Source of the DNA: Citrobacter arsenatis
GTDB lineage: Bacteria; Pseudomonadota; Gammaproteobacteria; Enterobacterales; Enterobacteriaceae
Reading direction: 5' to 3'
DNA: 64,000 nucleotides
Assembly (NCBI RefSeq): GCF_004353845.1
Contig: NZ_CP037864.1
Span: forward strand, 2,356,001 to 2,420,000
The notes beneath the pieces are model-generated. The model was not told where the DNA came from. It searched no databases and saw only the letters and a list, made by a program, of their open reading frames with translations. Numbering within the stretch: the stretch's first letter is position 1; each line of letters begins with the position of its first letter. The translations under genes and the position numbers were made by a program. This document shows positions 48,635 through 56,758 of this stretch, piece by piece.

Positions 48635-49909
48635 ATGGCAAGCAGTAACTTGATTAAACAATTGCAAGAGCGGGGGCTGGTGGCCCAGGTGACGGACGAA
48701 GAAGCGTTAGCAGAGCGACTGGCGCAAGGCCCGATCGCGCTCTATTGCGGCTTCGATCCTACCGCTGACAGCTTGCATTTGGGGCATCTGGTTCCATTGT
48801 TATGCCTGAAACGCTTCCAGCAGGCAGGCCATAAGCCTGTCGCCCTGGTGGGTGGCGCAACCGGTCTGATTGGTGACCCAAGCTTTAAAGCCGCCGAGCG
48901 TAAACTGAATACCGAAGACACCGTGCAGGAGTGGGTGGATAAAATCCGCAAACAGGTTGCACCGTTCCTCGATTTCGACTGTGGCGACAACTCTGCGATT
49001 GCTGCGAACAACTACGACTGGTTTGGCGGTATGAACGTACTGACTTTCCTGCGTGATATCGGCAAACACTTCTCTGTTAACCAGATGATCAACAAAGAAG
49101 CGGTTAAGCAACGTCTGAACCGTGACGATCAGGGGATCTCTTTTACCGAGTTTTCTTACAATCTGCTGCAGGGCTATGACTTTGCCTGCCTGAACAAACT
49201 GCACGGCGTGGCGCTGCAGATTGGTGGTTCTGACCAGTGGGGTAACATTACTTCGGGTATCGATTTAACCCGTCGTCTGCATCAGAATCAGGTGTTCGGT
49301 TTGACCGTTCCGCTGATCACTAAAGCTGACGGTACCAAATTTGGTAAGACGGAAGGCGGCGCGGTATGGCTGGATCCGAAGAAAACCAGTCCGTACAAAT
49401 TCTACCAGTTCTGGATCAACACCGCCGATGCAGACGTGTATCGCTTCCTGAAATTCTTTACTTTCATGGACATTGAAGAGATCAATGCGCTGGAAGAAGA
49501 AGATAAAAATAGCGGTAAAGCGCCGCGCGCCCAGTATGTTCTGGCCGAGCAGGTCACACGCCTGGTTCACGGTGAAGAAGGTCTGGTTGCGGCAAAACGC
49601 ATTACCGAAAGCTTGTTCAACGGTAATCTGAGCGACTTGAGCGAAGCGGATTTCGAACAGCTGGCGCAAGATGGCGTACCGATGATCGAAATGGAAAAAG
49701 GTGCCGATCTGATGCAGGCGCTAGTGGACTCCGAACTGCAACCTTCTCGGGGTCAGGCTCGTAAGACAATTGCGTCAAACGCGGTAACTATCAACGGTGA
49801 GAAGCAGTCCGATCCGGAATACTTCTTCCAGGAGAGTGATATCCTGTTTGGGCGCTATACCTTACTGCGCCGTGGCAAAAAGAACTATTGTCTGATTTGC
49901 TGGAAGTAA
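48635..49909 (+). CDS. tyrS: Tyrosyl-tRNA synthetase
   Basis: A 424-residue class I synthetase, identical in length to E. coli TyrS. The HIGH motif is DSLHLGHLVPL near residue 45-55, the substrate specificity region contains QIGGSDQWGNITSG, and the KMSKS-type loop is KFGKTEGGAVW near 235. The C-terminal S4 domain (SRGQARKTIASNAVTING) binds tRNA. The start at 48635 has GGAG at good distance. A strong terminator-like hairpin follows. Confidence 0.97.
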   Translation: MASSNLIKQLQERGLVAQVTDEEALAERLAQGPIALYCGFDPTADSLHLGHLVPLLCLKRFQQAGHKPVALVGGATGLIGDPSFKAAERKLNTEDTVQEWVDKIRKQVAPFLDFDCGDNSAIAANNYDWFGGMNVLTFLRDIGKHFSVNQMINKEAVKQRLNRDDQGISFTEFSYNLLQGYDFACLNKLHGVALQIGGSDQWGNITSGIDLTRRLHQNQVFGLTVPLITKADGTKFGKTEGGAVWLDPKKTSPYKFYQFWINTADADVYRFLKFFTFMDIEEINALEEEDKNSGKAPRAQYVLAEQVTRLVHGEEGLVAAKRITESLFNGNLSDLSEADFEQLAQDGVPMIEMEKGADLMQALVDSELQPSRGQARKTIASNAVTINGEKQSDPEYFFQESDILFGRYTLLRRGKKNYCLICWK

Positions 49910-49918
49910 GATTTAGTT

Positions 49919-49951
49919 AGCAGGGGCGTGGGAAACTACGCCCCTTTATTT
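49919..49951 (+). terminator. Terminator/attenuating hairpin between tyrS and pdxY
   Basis: Stem AGGGGCGT/ACGCCCCT with a short loop followed by TTATTTTTT, ten bases past the tyrS stop; partial read-through may serve pdxY. Confidence 0.85.
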
Positions 49952-49973
49952 TTTCAGGGTTGTGGTAAGTAAA

Positions 49974-50834
49974 ATGAAGAATATCCTCGCCATCCAGTCC
50001 CACGTTGTTTTTGGCCATGCGGGCAATAGTGCAGCAGAATTTCCCATGCGTCGTCTTGGCGCAAATGTCTGGCCGCTGAATACCGTTCAGTTTTCTAACC
50101 ACACGCAGTATGGCAAATGGACCGGTTGCGTGATGCCGCCAAGCCATCTGACCGAAATCGTCCAGGGCATTGCCGATATCGATAAACTCCAGACCTGCGA
50201 CGCAGTACTGAGCGGATATCTTGGCTCGGCTGAACAGGGCGAGCATATTCTGGGTATTGTGCGCAAAGTTAAAGCGGCCAATCCGCAGGCAAAATACTTT
50301 TGTGACCCGGTGATGGGCCATCCGGAAAAAGGATGCATCGTTGCACCAGGCGTGGCGGAGTTTCATGTACGCCATGCGCTTCCGGCCAGCGATATTATCG
50401 CCCCTAATCTTGTTGAGCTAGAAATCCTGTGCGAGCATGCGGTGAACAATGTCAGCGAGGCCGTGACGGCTGCGCGTGAACTCATTGCTCAGGGACCAGA
50501 AATTGTGCTGGTAAAGCATTTGGCTCGCGCGGGTATCAGTACCGATCGTTTCGAGATGCTGTTGGTTACTGCTGAACAGGCGTGGCACATTAGCCGACCG
50601 CTGGTCGATTTTGGCGCGCGTCAGCCGGTTGGTGTGGGTGATGTGACGAGCGGATTGTTACTGGTGAAACTGCTGCAGGGTGCGTCTTTACAGCAGGCGC
50701 TTGAGCATGTGACGGCGGCGGTATACGAAGTGATGATTGCCACCAAAGAAATGCACGAGTATGAGCTGCAGGTTGTGGCAGCACAGGATCGTATCGCTAA
50801 ACCTGAGCACTACTTCAGCGCAACGCAGTTATAA
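49974..50834 (+). CDS. pdxY: Pyridoxal kinase 2
   Basis: A 286-residue PfkB-like kinase of the pyridoxal salvage pathway. It begins ILAIQSHVVFGHAGNSAAEFPMRRLG, with the FCDPVMGHPEKGC segment at about residue 118 (ATP/Mg), LLVKLLQGA near the end and the PVGVGDVTSG motif including the catalytic Asp near 223. The length matches E. coli PdxY (287). The ribosome site is weak (GGTAAG), and expression may depend on read-through of the tyrS terminator. A REP element follows. Confidence 0.95.
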   Translation: MKNILAIQSHVVFGHAGNSAAEFPMRRLGANVWPLNTVQFSNHTQYGKWTGCVMPPSHLTEIVQGIADIDKLQTCDAVLSGYLGSAEQGEHILGIVRKVKAANPQAKYFCDPVMGHPEKGCIVAPGVAEFHVRHALPASDIIAPNLVELEILCEHAVNNVSEAVTAARELIAQGPEIVLVKHLARAGISTDRFEMLLVTAEQAWHISRPLVDFGARQPVGVGDVTSGLLLVKLLQGASLQQALEHVTAAVYEVMIATKEMHEYELQVVAAQDRIAKPEHYFSATQL

Positions 50835-50838
50835 TCAA

Positions 50839-50908
50839 TGCCCGATGGCGCTCACGCTTATCGGGCATAATTTAGCTGTAGGCCGGGTGAGCGTAAGCGC
50901 CGCCCGGC
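50839..50908. repeat. BIME: two REP elements after pdxY
   Basis: TGCCCGAT...ATCGGGCA (50839-50867) and GCCGGGTG...CGCCCGGC (50882-50908) are palindromic REP units in opposite orientation, separated by 14 bases. They lie between two convergent genes, the usual place for such elements. Confidence 0.88.
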
Positions 50909-50916
50909 AACAACAA

Positions 50917-51522
50917 TTAATTTAACCCTTCAGCTTTAAGCGCTGCGGCAACCGCCGGGCGTTCAGCCATGCGCGCCATGTACGCGTCGATATGGCTTAA
51001 TCCTGCCATATTCAGCTTAACCGCGTAAGCCCAACGCAGCACGGTGAACAGATAGGCGTCCGCAATGCTGAAGCGCGGGCCGCAGATCCATTGATCGTCT
51101 TTCAGCGATTCATTCACGTACTGCATTTTTTTCTCCAGCAGCGCGCGAACGGTTGGCTTGAAATCTTCCGGTGTATCGGGACGGAACAGTGGCGTAAATC
51201 CTTTATGGAGTTCCGTCGCAATGTAGTTGAGCCATTCGATGGTTTTGTAGCGGGAGAGGCTGCTGGTAGGGGCCAGGAGCTGACGGTCTGGAACGGTGTC
51301 CGCCAGGTATTGCATGATGGCGACGCCTTCAGTCAAGAGCGTACCGTCATCCAACAGCAGCGCGGGAACTTGACCTTTTGGGTTTACCGCGAAAAAATCA
51401 TCGCCGTTTTCCAGACGTTTCTTCATTAGATCAACACCATCCAGCGTGAAGTCTTTACCGCTTTCACGAAGTGTGATGTGGGAAGCGAGAGAACAGGCGC
51501 CCGGTTTGTAGAACAGTTTCAT
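50917..51522 (-). CDS. gstA: Glutathione S-transferase (beta class)
   Basis: A 201-residue beta-class glutathione transferase, same length as E. coli GstA. The catalytic Cys is at residue 10 in YKPGACSLASHITLRE, and the glutathione site includes NPKGQVPAL near 50 and LTEGVAIMQYLAD near 64. The C-terminal helical domain follows. AAGGAG precedes the ATG. It converges with pdxY across a BIME and lies downstream of dtpA, from which it is separated by a terminator. Confidence 0.95.
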   Translation of the reverse strand: MKLFYKPGACSLASHITLRESGKDFTLDGVDLMKKRLENGDDFFAVNPKGQVPALLLDDGTLLTEGVAIMQYLADTVPDRQLLAPTSSLSRYKTIEWLNYIATELHKGFTPLFRPDTPEDFKPTVRALLEKKMQYVNESLKDDQWICGPRFSIADAYLFTVLRWAYAVKLNMAGLSHIDAYMARMAERPAVAAALKAEGLN

Positions 51523-51573
51523 CGGTAACTCCTTTTGGCTGAGGTATACCGTATGGTAGTGCTAGCTCAGGCA

Positions 51574-51604
51574 AAAAAAAAGCCGCTAACATCAGTTAGC
51601 GGCC
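51574..51604 (-). terminator. Terminator of dtpA
   Basis: Stem GCCGCTAAC/GTTAGCGGC with a short loop followed on the minus strand by nine T, about 25 bases past the dtpA stop. Confidence 0.95.
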
Positions 51605-51625
51605 GAAAATGAGTTTCCCTGAGAA

Positions 51626-53131
51626 TTACGCTGTCGCGGCCTTTGAGGCTTTCTCATTGACGTCATCATCCTGAGTCATACGATTCAGTTTCGGTGCCGT
51701 CAGCAGCATCAGAACAGCGATAACCGCCGTTGCAACACCAATCTGCAGGAACACACGACCGTAGACTTCAAGGGACATCAGCGGGTCAGTCACGTTCTCT
51801 GGTACAGCCATCATGTTAGCAACGTAACCACCGATGATGTTTGCACCGGCAGTTGTCAGGAACCAGCTACCCATGATGAAGCCCATCAGGCGTTGCGGAA
51901 CCAACTGTGCCACCATTGCCAGACCCAGACCGGAGATCATCAGCTCACCGATACTTTGCAGACCGTAGCAGATGATCAGCCAGTTAACGGATACGATGCC
52001 CGCGTCGGTAGCGAATTTCGCGCCCAGAGGCAGGATCAGGAATGCACCAGAGCACAGTACCATACCAATTGCAAACTTGGTCGGCATCGGCAGAGTATCG
52101 CCCATCTTGTTATAGATAGCGGCAAGGATTGGGCTACCAATGATGATCCAGAACGGGTTCAGTGCCTGGTACTGCTCAGGTTCGAAAGCAATGCCAAGAA
52201 TAGAATGTTCAACGTTACGAATCGCGAAGAAGTTCAGTGAGGTTGGCATCTGGCTGTACAGTACGAAGAAGATAATCGCTTCCAGCATCAGAATGAAGGC
52301 GACGATCATTTTACGACGTGCAGCACCGTGCATGGTGAAGGCTTCTTTACCGAAGATAAACACGATACCCAGCGCAATGACGCCCAGAACCATACGTGCA
52401 ATCTGCTGGTTGTGCAGCAACCAGGTTGCAATGGCGATCAGTACCACAACGCCTGCAATGGTCAGCAGCAGGTTACGGAAGTTGATCGGCTCAAAGTCAG
52501 GTTTAGAACCGTACTGTTTAACCCAGCGCTGGCAGAATGCGAAGTTAACAACGGTAATCAGCATACCTACGACGCTCAGCGCGAACGCGGTGCTCCAGCC
52601 GTAACGCGCAGCTAACCACGGCGTTGCCAGCATAGAAAAGAATGAACCGATGTTGACGGACATGTAGTACATGGTAAATGCACCATCAAGACGCGGGTCA
52701 TCTTTGGCATAGCAGGTAGAGAGCAGGGAGGATGGGTTTGCTTTAAACAGGCCGTTACCGACCGCAATGGCCGCCATGCCCATATAAACGATACCCGCAT
52801 CGTGACCGGACCATGCTACCAGCGCATAACCGATAGCCAGGACAATGGCACCCAGCATAATGACGCGTTTTGTTCCCAGAACTTTATCACCTAACCAGCC
52901 GCCAATGGCAACCAGACCGTACACCAGGGCGCTAAAGGACGAGAAAAGGGTGATGGAATCCGCTTCTGACATACCCAGCTGTTTCACCAGGTAGACGGCC
53001 ATAATCCCTTGCAGGCCGTAATAACCAAAACGTTCCCACAGCTCAATAGAGAAAATGAGATAGAACGCTTTTGGTTGTTTGAAGGCGTTTAAACTTACGC
53101 TTTCTGTTGGTTTATTGTTTGCAGTAGACAC
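51626..53131 (-). CDS. dtpA: Dipeptide/tripeptide permease A
   Basis: A 501-residue proton-coupled oligopeptide transporter (POT family), also called tppB. Fourteen membrane segments are expected; the motif ELWERFGYYGLQGIMAVYLVKQLG near residue 33 (ExxERFxYY) and the GNGLFKANPSSLL segment near 125 are the peptide-transporter signatures. The start is GTG at 53131 with GAGG five bases before it and matches the K-12 N-terminus STANxKPTESVSLN; a frame to 53161 is unsupported. In E. coli it is induced by OmpR-EnvZ. Confidence 0.96.
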   Translation of the reverse strand: MSTANNKPTESVSLNAFKQPKAFYLIFSIELWERFGYYGLQGIMAVYLVKQLGMSEADSITLFSSFSALVYGLVAIGGWLGDKVLGTKRVIMLGAIVLAIGYALVAWSGHDAGIVYMGMAAIAVGNGLFKANPSSLLSTCYAKDDPRLDGAFTMYYMSVNIGSFFSMLATPWLAARYGWSTAFALSVVGMLITVVNFAFCQRWVKQYGSKPDFEPINFRNLLLTIAGVVVLIAIATWLLHNQQIARMVLGVIALGIVFIFGKEAFTMHGAARRKMIVAFILMLEAIIFFVLYSQMPTSLNFFAIRNVEHSILGIAFEPEQYQALNPFWIIIGSPILAAIYNKMGDTLPMPTKFAIGMVLCSGAFLILPLGAKFATDAGIVSVNWLIICYGLQSIGELMISGLGLAMVAQLVPQRLMGFIMGSWFLTTAGANIIGGYVANMMAVPENVTDPLMSLEVYGRVFLQIGVATAVIAVLMLLTAPKLNRMTQDDDVNEKASKAATA

Positions 53132-53744
53132 TTTTACCTCTTTTTTTACATCCCATATCAACGGGGGTGTTCAGGTACGTGATGAGTCAAGTTCATCCGT
53201 CCGATTGTTATAGTGGGAGGGGAAACGGCAAGTAATGTTCACTATCTTGCCCCTTCAGACAAGTGGTTTGTAATAATCTGTTACATATATAATGACTGGT
53301 GAAATCGTCGGGGGTGTGAAATGTTATCTAGCGTTAAATTTCTTCATTTGAAAAATGGCAGATTTTTACACTGTTTAATCAGGTCAAAAACCGCAATGCG
53401 GCAATATGTTCTGCTATTTAAGGTTGAATCCAGTGATATAGGCCATTATCTGAAAAATAGCCAGTGTAATGTTTTGTTTAGAAACTGTGCAATTAGGTCA
53501 TCTGATTGTCACTTTAACTAAAAAATAAAAAATTATTAACATTGTGTTATCTGGGTGATCTGGATCACGTATAGATAGAAATTTCTTTTACTAAAAAAAC
53601 GATTAACCTGCTGAGGTGATAATACACAAGAATATTACATTAGATATGGGTGCCGGAGTGGCATCATTGTCGGCAAAAGAAACTCTGGGGAGTGCATAAC
53701 TAATCGTTATGCGTGTGAGGGGCAAAGAGGATGCCCCGGCAGTA
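53132..53744. other. Intergenic region between dtpA and nth
   Basis: These 613 bases include the dtpA leader and promoter (rich in T near 53140-53160) and the end of the nth operon. Two hairpins follow nth on the minus strand, GGGGCA/TGCCCC (about 53721-53736) and GTGCATAAC/GTTATGCGT (about 53686-53708), without good T-tracts. No gene is supported. Confidence 0.6.
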
Positions 53745-54380
53745 TCAGATATCGACTTTCTCTTTGAATTCGCAGAGATCTTCGATAATACAGGAACCGC
53801 AGCGCGGCTTTCTGGCTATGCAGGTGTACCGGCCATGAAGAATTAACCAGTGATGACAATCGACTTTAAATTCACTGGGTACGACCTTCAGCAACTTCTC
53901 TTCAACCTGCTCTACGTTTTTACCAGGGGCGAATTGCGTGCGGTTACAGACACGAAAAATATGAGTATCTACGGCAATAGTGGGCCAACCAAAGGCGGTA
54001 TTTAACACTACATTGGCTGTCTTTCGTCCAACCCCGGGCAGGGCTTCTAATGCGGCACGGTCTTCAGGCACTTCACCATTATGCTGTTCCAGCAGAATAC
54101 GGCAGGTTTTAATTACGTTCTCCGCTTTGCTGTTAAACAAACCGATTGTTTTGATATAGGACTTAACACCTTCAACACCGAGCGCCAACATCGCGGCAGG
54201 GGTATTGGCGACAGGGTATAGCTTAGCCGTCGCTTTATTGACGCTGACATCGGTGGCCTGCGCGGAGAGCAAGACCGAAATCAGCAGTTCGAACGGCGAT
54301 GTAAAATTAAGCTCGGTTGTCGGATGCGGATTGTTATCACGCAGGCGCGTCAGTATTTCCAGCCGTTTTGCTTTGTTCAT
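53745..54380 (-). CDS. nth: Endonuclease III
   Basis: A 211-residue DNA glycosylase/AP lyase that removes oxidised pyrimidines. The helix-hairpin-helix LPGVGRKTANVVLN near residues 113-126 contains the catalytic Lys120, the catalytic Asp138 is in AVDTHIFRV, and the C-terminal CIARKPRCGSCIIEDLCEF holds the four Cys of the [4Fe-4S] cluster. It is the last gene of the rsx operon and overlaps the rsxE stop by one base. Confidence 0.97.
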   Translation of the reverse strand: MNKAKRLEILTRLRDNNPHPTTELNFTSPFELLISVLLSAQATDVSVNKATAKLYPVANTPAAMLALGVEGVKSYIKTIGLFNSKAENVIKTCRILLEQHNGEVPEDRAALEALPGVGRKTANVVLNTAFGWPTIAVDTHIFRVCNRTQFAPGKNVEQVEEKLLKVVPSEFKVDCHHWLILHGRYTCIARKPRCGSCIIEDLCEFKEKVDI

Positions 54381-55072
54381 TATACATTCCCTGTTTCACC
54401 AGCGGGAGCGTCCGCGACAGCCGCTTCGGCACGACGTTTTTTCATTTTCTCGTCAATCAGATATTTAACTGCCAGCATCAGACCCAGGCCAATAAACGCG
54501 CCCGGTGGCAGCATGGCCAGCAGAAACGGCGTATCAGTATGGAAGATCTCAACGCGCAGTACTTTGGCCCAGCTACCCAACAAGCCGTCGGCGCCATCAA
54601 ATAGTGTACCGTTACCAATTATTTCACGCAGCGAGCCCAGAACAAACATGGCACCGGTTGCGCCCATGCCAATGGAGAAACCATCGAGCGCGGATAACGC
54701 AGGGCCCTTTTTGGCCGCGAATGCCTCGGCACGACCAACAACAATACAGTTGGTCACAATCAGCGGTATAAAGATGCCCAGAGACTGATACAGGCCGAAG
54801 GCGTAAGCATTGATCAACATCTGCACCGCGCTCACCACGGAGGCGATGATCATGACATAAATCGGAATGCGAATTTCAGGCGGTGTCCAGCGACGAAGGG
54901 ATGAAATCGTCAGGTTCGTCAGCGTCAGGACGAGCGTAGTCGCGAGTCCCAGACCCAGCGCGTTGGTGGCGGTAGAGGTGACGGCCAACAGCGGACACAT
55001 CCCGAGTAACTGCACAAGCGCGGAGTTATTTTTCCATAACCCCTGGACAATGACGTCTTTAATTTCGCTCAT
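54380..55072 (-). CDS. rsxE: Rsx/Rnf complex subunit RsxE
   Basis: A 230-residue integral membrane subunit of the Rsx complex, which uses NADH-derived electrons to keep SoxR reduced. Six membrane segments are expected; LVQLLGMCPLLAVTSTATNALGLG near residue 20 and IPLIVTNCIVVGRAEAFAAKKGP near 100 are conserved in RnfE/NqrD. GGAG precedes the ATG. It is three bases downstream of rsxG and overlaps nth by one base. Confidence 0.96.
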   Translation of the reverse strand: MSEIKDVIVQGLWKNNSALVQLLGMCPLLAVTSTATNALGLGLATTLVLTLTNLTISSLRRWTPPEIRIPIYVMIIASVVSAVQMLINAYAFGLYQSLGIFIPLIVTNCIVVGRAEAFAAKKGPALSALDGFSIGMGATGAMFVLGSLREIIGNGTLFDGADGLLGSWAKVLRVEIFHTDTPFLLAMLPPGAFIGLGLMLAVKYLIDEKMKKRRAEAAVADAPAGETGNV

Positions 55073-55075
55073 GGT

Positions 55076-55696
55076 TTATTCTCCACAGGCGCTAAGTTGA
55101 GGAAGTTGCGCGGGTAGGGTCTGCGCAAACACACCAGCGCGTTTTACTGCATTCACTACCGCACGCGGCGTAATGGTTGCACCCGTAAACTGGTCAAAGT
55201 CGCCGCCATCTTTTTTCACCGCCCAGTGGGAGTCGTTACCCGCCGCGATCGTTTTGCCGCTAAAGTGGGTTATCCAGTCGGACAGTCGCAGTTCGATTTT
55301 ATCGCCCAGCCCTGGCGTTTCATGATGTTCGGTCACCCGCGTACCCAGCACGGTACCGGAAAAATCGACGCCAACCAGCAGTTGAATCGCCCCGGAATAA
55401 CCATCTGGCGCCGTAGCTTCAAGAACTGCGGCAACGGGACGATCGTCCTGGCGGGCAATATACACACGATGTGTGCCTTTGCCCAACGCCGGCGCATCGA
55501 CCAGATAACAACTCTCAGACAAGTTATTATTGTAGCGGTCGCCAGGCAGAACCTGATCGAACAGCGTTTTTTGCTGCAACGCGGCCTGTTCATCAATGGT
55601 GGATTTAGTTAATTGATTGATTGCCGCGGTTAACCCCGTCGAGCCCGCAGCAAACAGCGCCAGTGTAATACCGTGTTTACGAATCGTTTTCAGCAT
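55076..55696 (-). CDS. rsxG: Rsx/Rnf complex subunit RsxG (flavoprotein)
   Basis: A 206-residue periplasmic subunit with one N-terminal membrane anchor. FMN is bound covalently through the threonine of FTGATITPRAVVNAV near residue 175 (S/T-GAT motif). It also carries the VDFSGTVLGTRVTEHHETPGLG block typical of RnfG/NqrC. It lies between rsxD and rsxE and passes electrons between membrane subunits. Length equals the E. coli protein. Confidence 0.96.
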   Translation of the reverse strand: MLKTIRKHGITLALFAAGSTGLTAAINQLTKSTIDEQAALQQKTLFDQVLPGDRYNNNLSESCYLVDAPALGKGTHRVYIARQDDRPVAAVLEATAPDGYSGAIQLLVGVDFSGTVLGTRVTEHHETPGLGDKIELRLSDWITHFSGKTIAAGNDSHWAVKKDGGDFDQFTGATITPRAVVNAVKRAGVFAQTLPAQLPQLSACGE

Positions 55697-55705
55697 AGGG
55701 AGTCC

Positions 55706-56758
55706 TTAGCGATGTCCGTACACGCGAGGGCGAGTGTAATAATCAATCAGCGGAACCGTGATATTTGCCAGTAATACGGCAAAAGCTACGCCATCAGGAT
55801 AACCGCCAAAACTGCGAATCAGCCAAACCAGTAGGCCCGCAAGCGCGCCAAAAATCAGGCGGCCACGGTTGGTAGTTGACGCGGTAACGGGATCGGTAAG
55901 AATAAAGAATGCACCCAGCATGGTCGCGCCGGAAAGCAGGTGCAACTGAGGTGAGGCTAGCGAATCAGGCGAGAAAATCCAGCCTAAAGTAGCGCAAACA
56001 GCGAGCGACAGCAGGAAGCTAACCGGGATATGCCAACGAATCGCTTTCTGCCATAACAGCACGATACCGCCAGCCAGCCAGGCAAGGTTAACCCATTGCC
56101 AGCCAGCGCCGGCTAGCATGCCGCTGTAGATAGGGTATTGCATCACCTGCTCAACAGTTCGTCCTGCATGCAGCGAAGTCTTAAAGGTATCAAGAGGTGT
56201 TGCCTGGCTGATACCATCAATGCCCATGCGCAGGGAGTTCATATCCCCGCCGCTGGCGGTATGTCCGCTAAAGATAACATTCAGGGCGTCAAAGAACCCT
56301 GGCACAGTAGCCGCAATTTCGTGCGGCGGCAGCCAACTGGTCATTTGTACCGGAAATGAGATAAGCAGTACGACGTAACCGATCATGGCGGGGTTAAACG
56401 GGTTCTGACCGAGGCCGCCATACAACTGTTTAGCGATGATGACGGCGAATACCGTACCTAAAACAACCATCCACCAGGGGGCGAGCGGGGGAATACTCAC
56501 GGCCAGCAGCAACCCGGTGAGCAATGCCGAATTGTCTTTTAAAATCGCGACAATCGGTTGTTTACGTAGTTTAAGTACGCCCGCTTCGGCGGCGATAGCG
56601 CTGATGGCGGCCAGAGCTATCTGGAATAACGTACCCCAGCCAAAAAACCACAGCTGAGCGGCGATCCCCGGCAATGCAGCAAGTAACACCAGCATCATGA
56701 TACGCGATGTCTGACGCTGGTTATGGGTATAAGGGGAGCTTGCGATTCTGAATACCAT
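55706..56758 (-). CDS. rsxD: Rsx/Rnf complex subunit RsxD
   Basis: A 350-residue membrane subunit, close to E. coli RsxD (352). It covalently binds FMN via a threonine in the GDMNSLRMGIDGISQATPLDTFK region near residue 185. About nine membrane segments are visible, including GGLGQNPFNPAMIGYVVLLI near 115. It starts adjacent to the rsxC stop with GAGGAAT as ribosome site inside the end of rsxC. It is part of the operon rsxABCDGE-nth. Confidence 0.96.
   Translation of the reverse strand: MVFRIASSPYTHNQRQTSRIMMLVLLAALPGIAAQLWFFGWGTLFQIALAAISAIAAEAGVLKLRKQPIVAILKDNSALLTGLLLAVSIPPLAPWWMVVLGTVFAVIIAKQLYGGLGQNPFNPAMIGYVVLLISFPVQMTSWLPPHEIAATVPGFFDALNVIFSGHTASGGDMNSLRMGIDGISQATPLDTFKTSLHAGRTVEQVMQYPIYSGMLAGAGWQWVNLAWLAGGIVLLWQKAIRWHIPVSFLLSLAVCATLGWIFSPDSLASPQLHLLSGATMLGAFFILTDPVTASTTNRGRLIFGALAGLLVWLIRSFGGYPDGVAFAVLLANITVPLIDYYTRPRVYGHR

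Noticed and set aside
53321..53521. 66-codon ORF between dtpA and nth
   Set aside because: No ribosome site, no recognisable similarity, and composition of AT-rich intergenic DNA.
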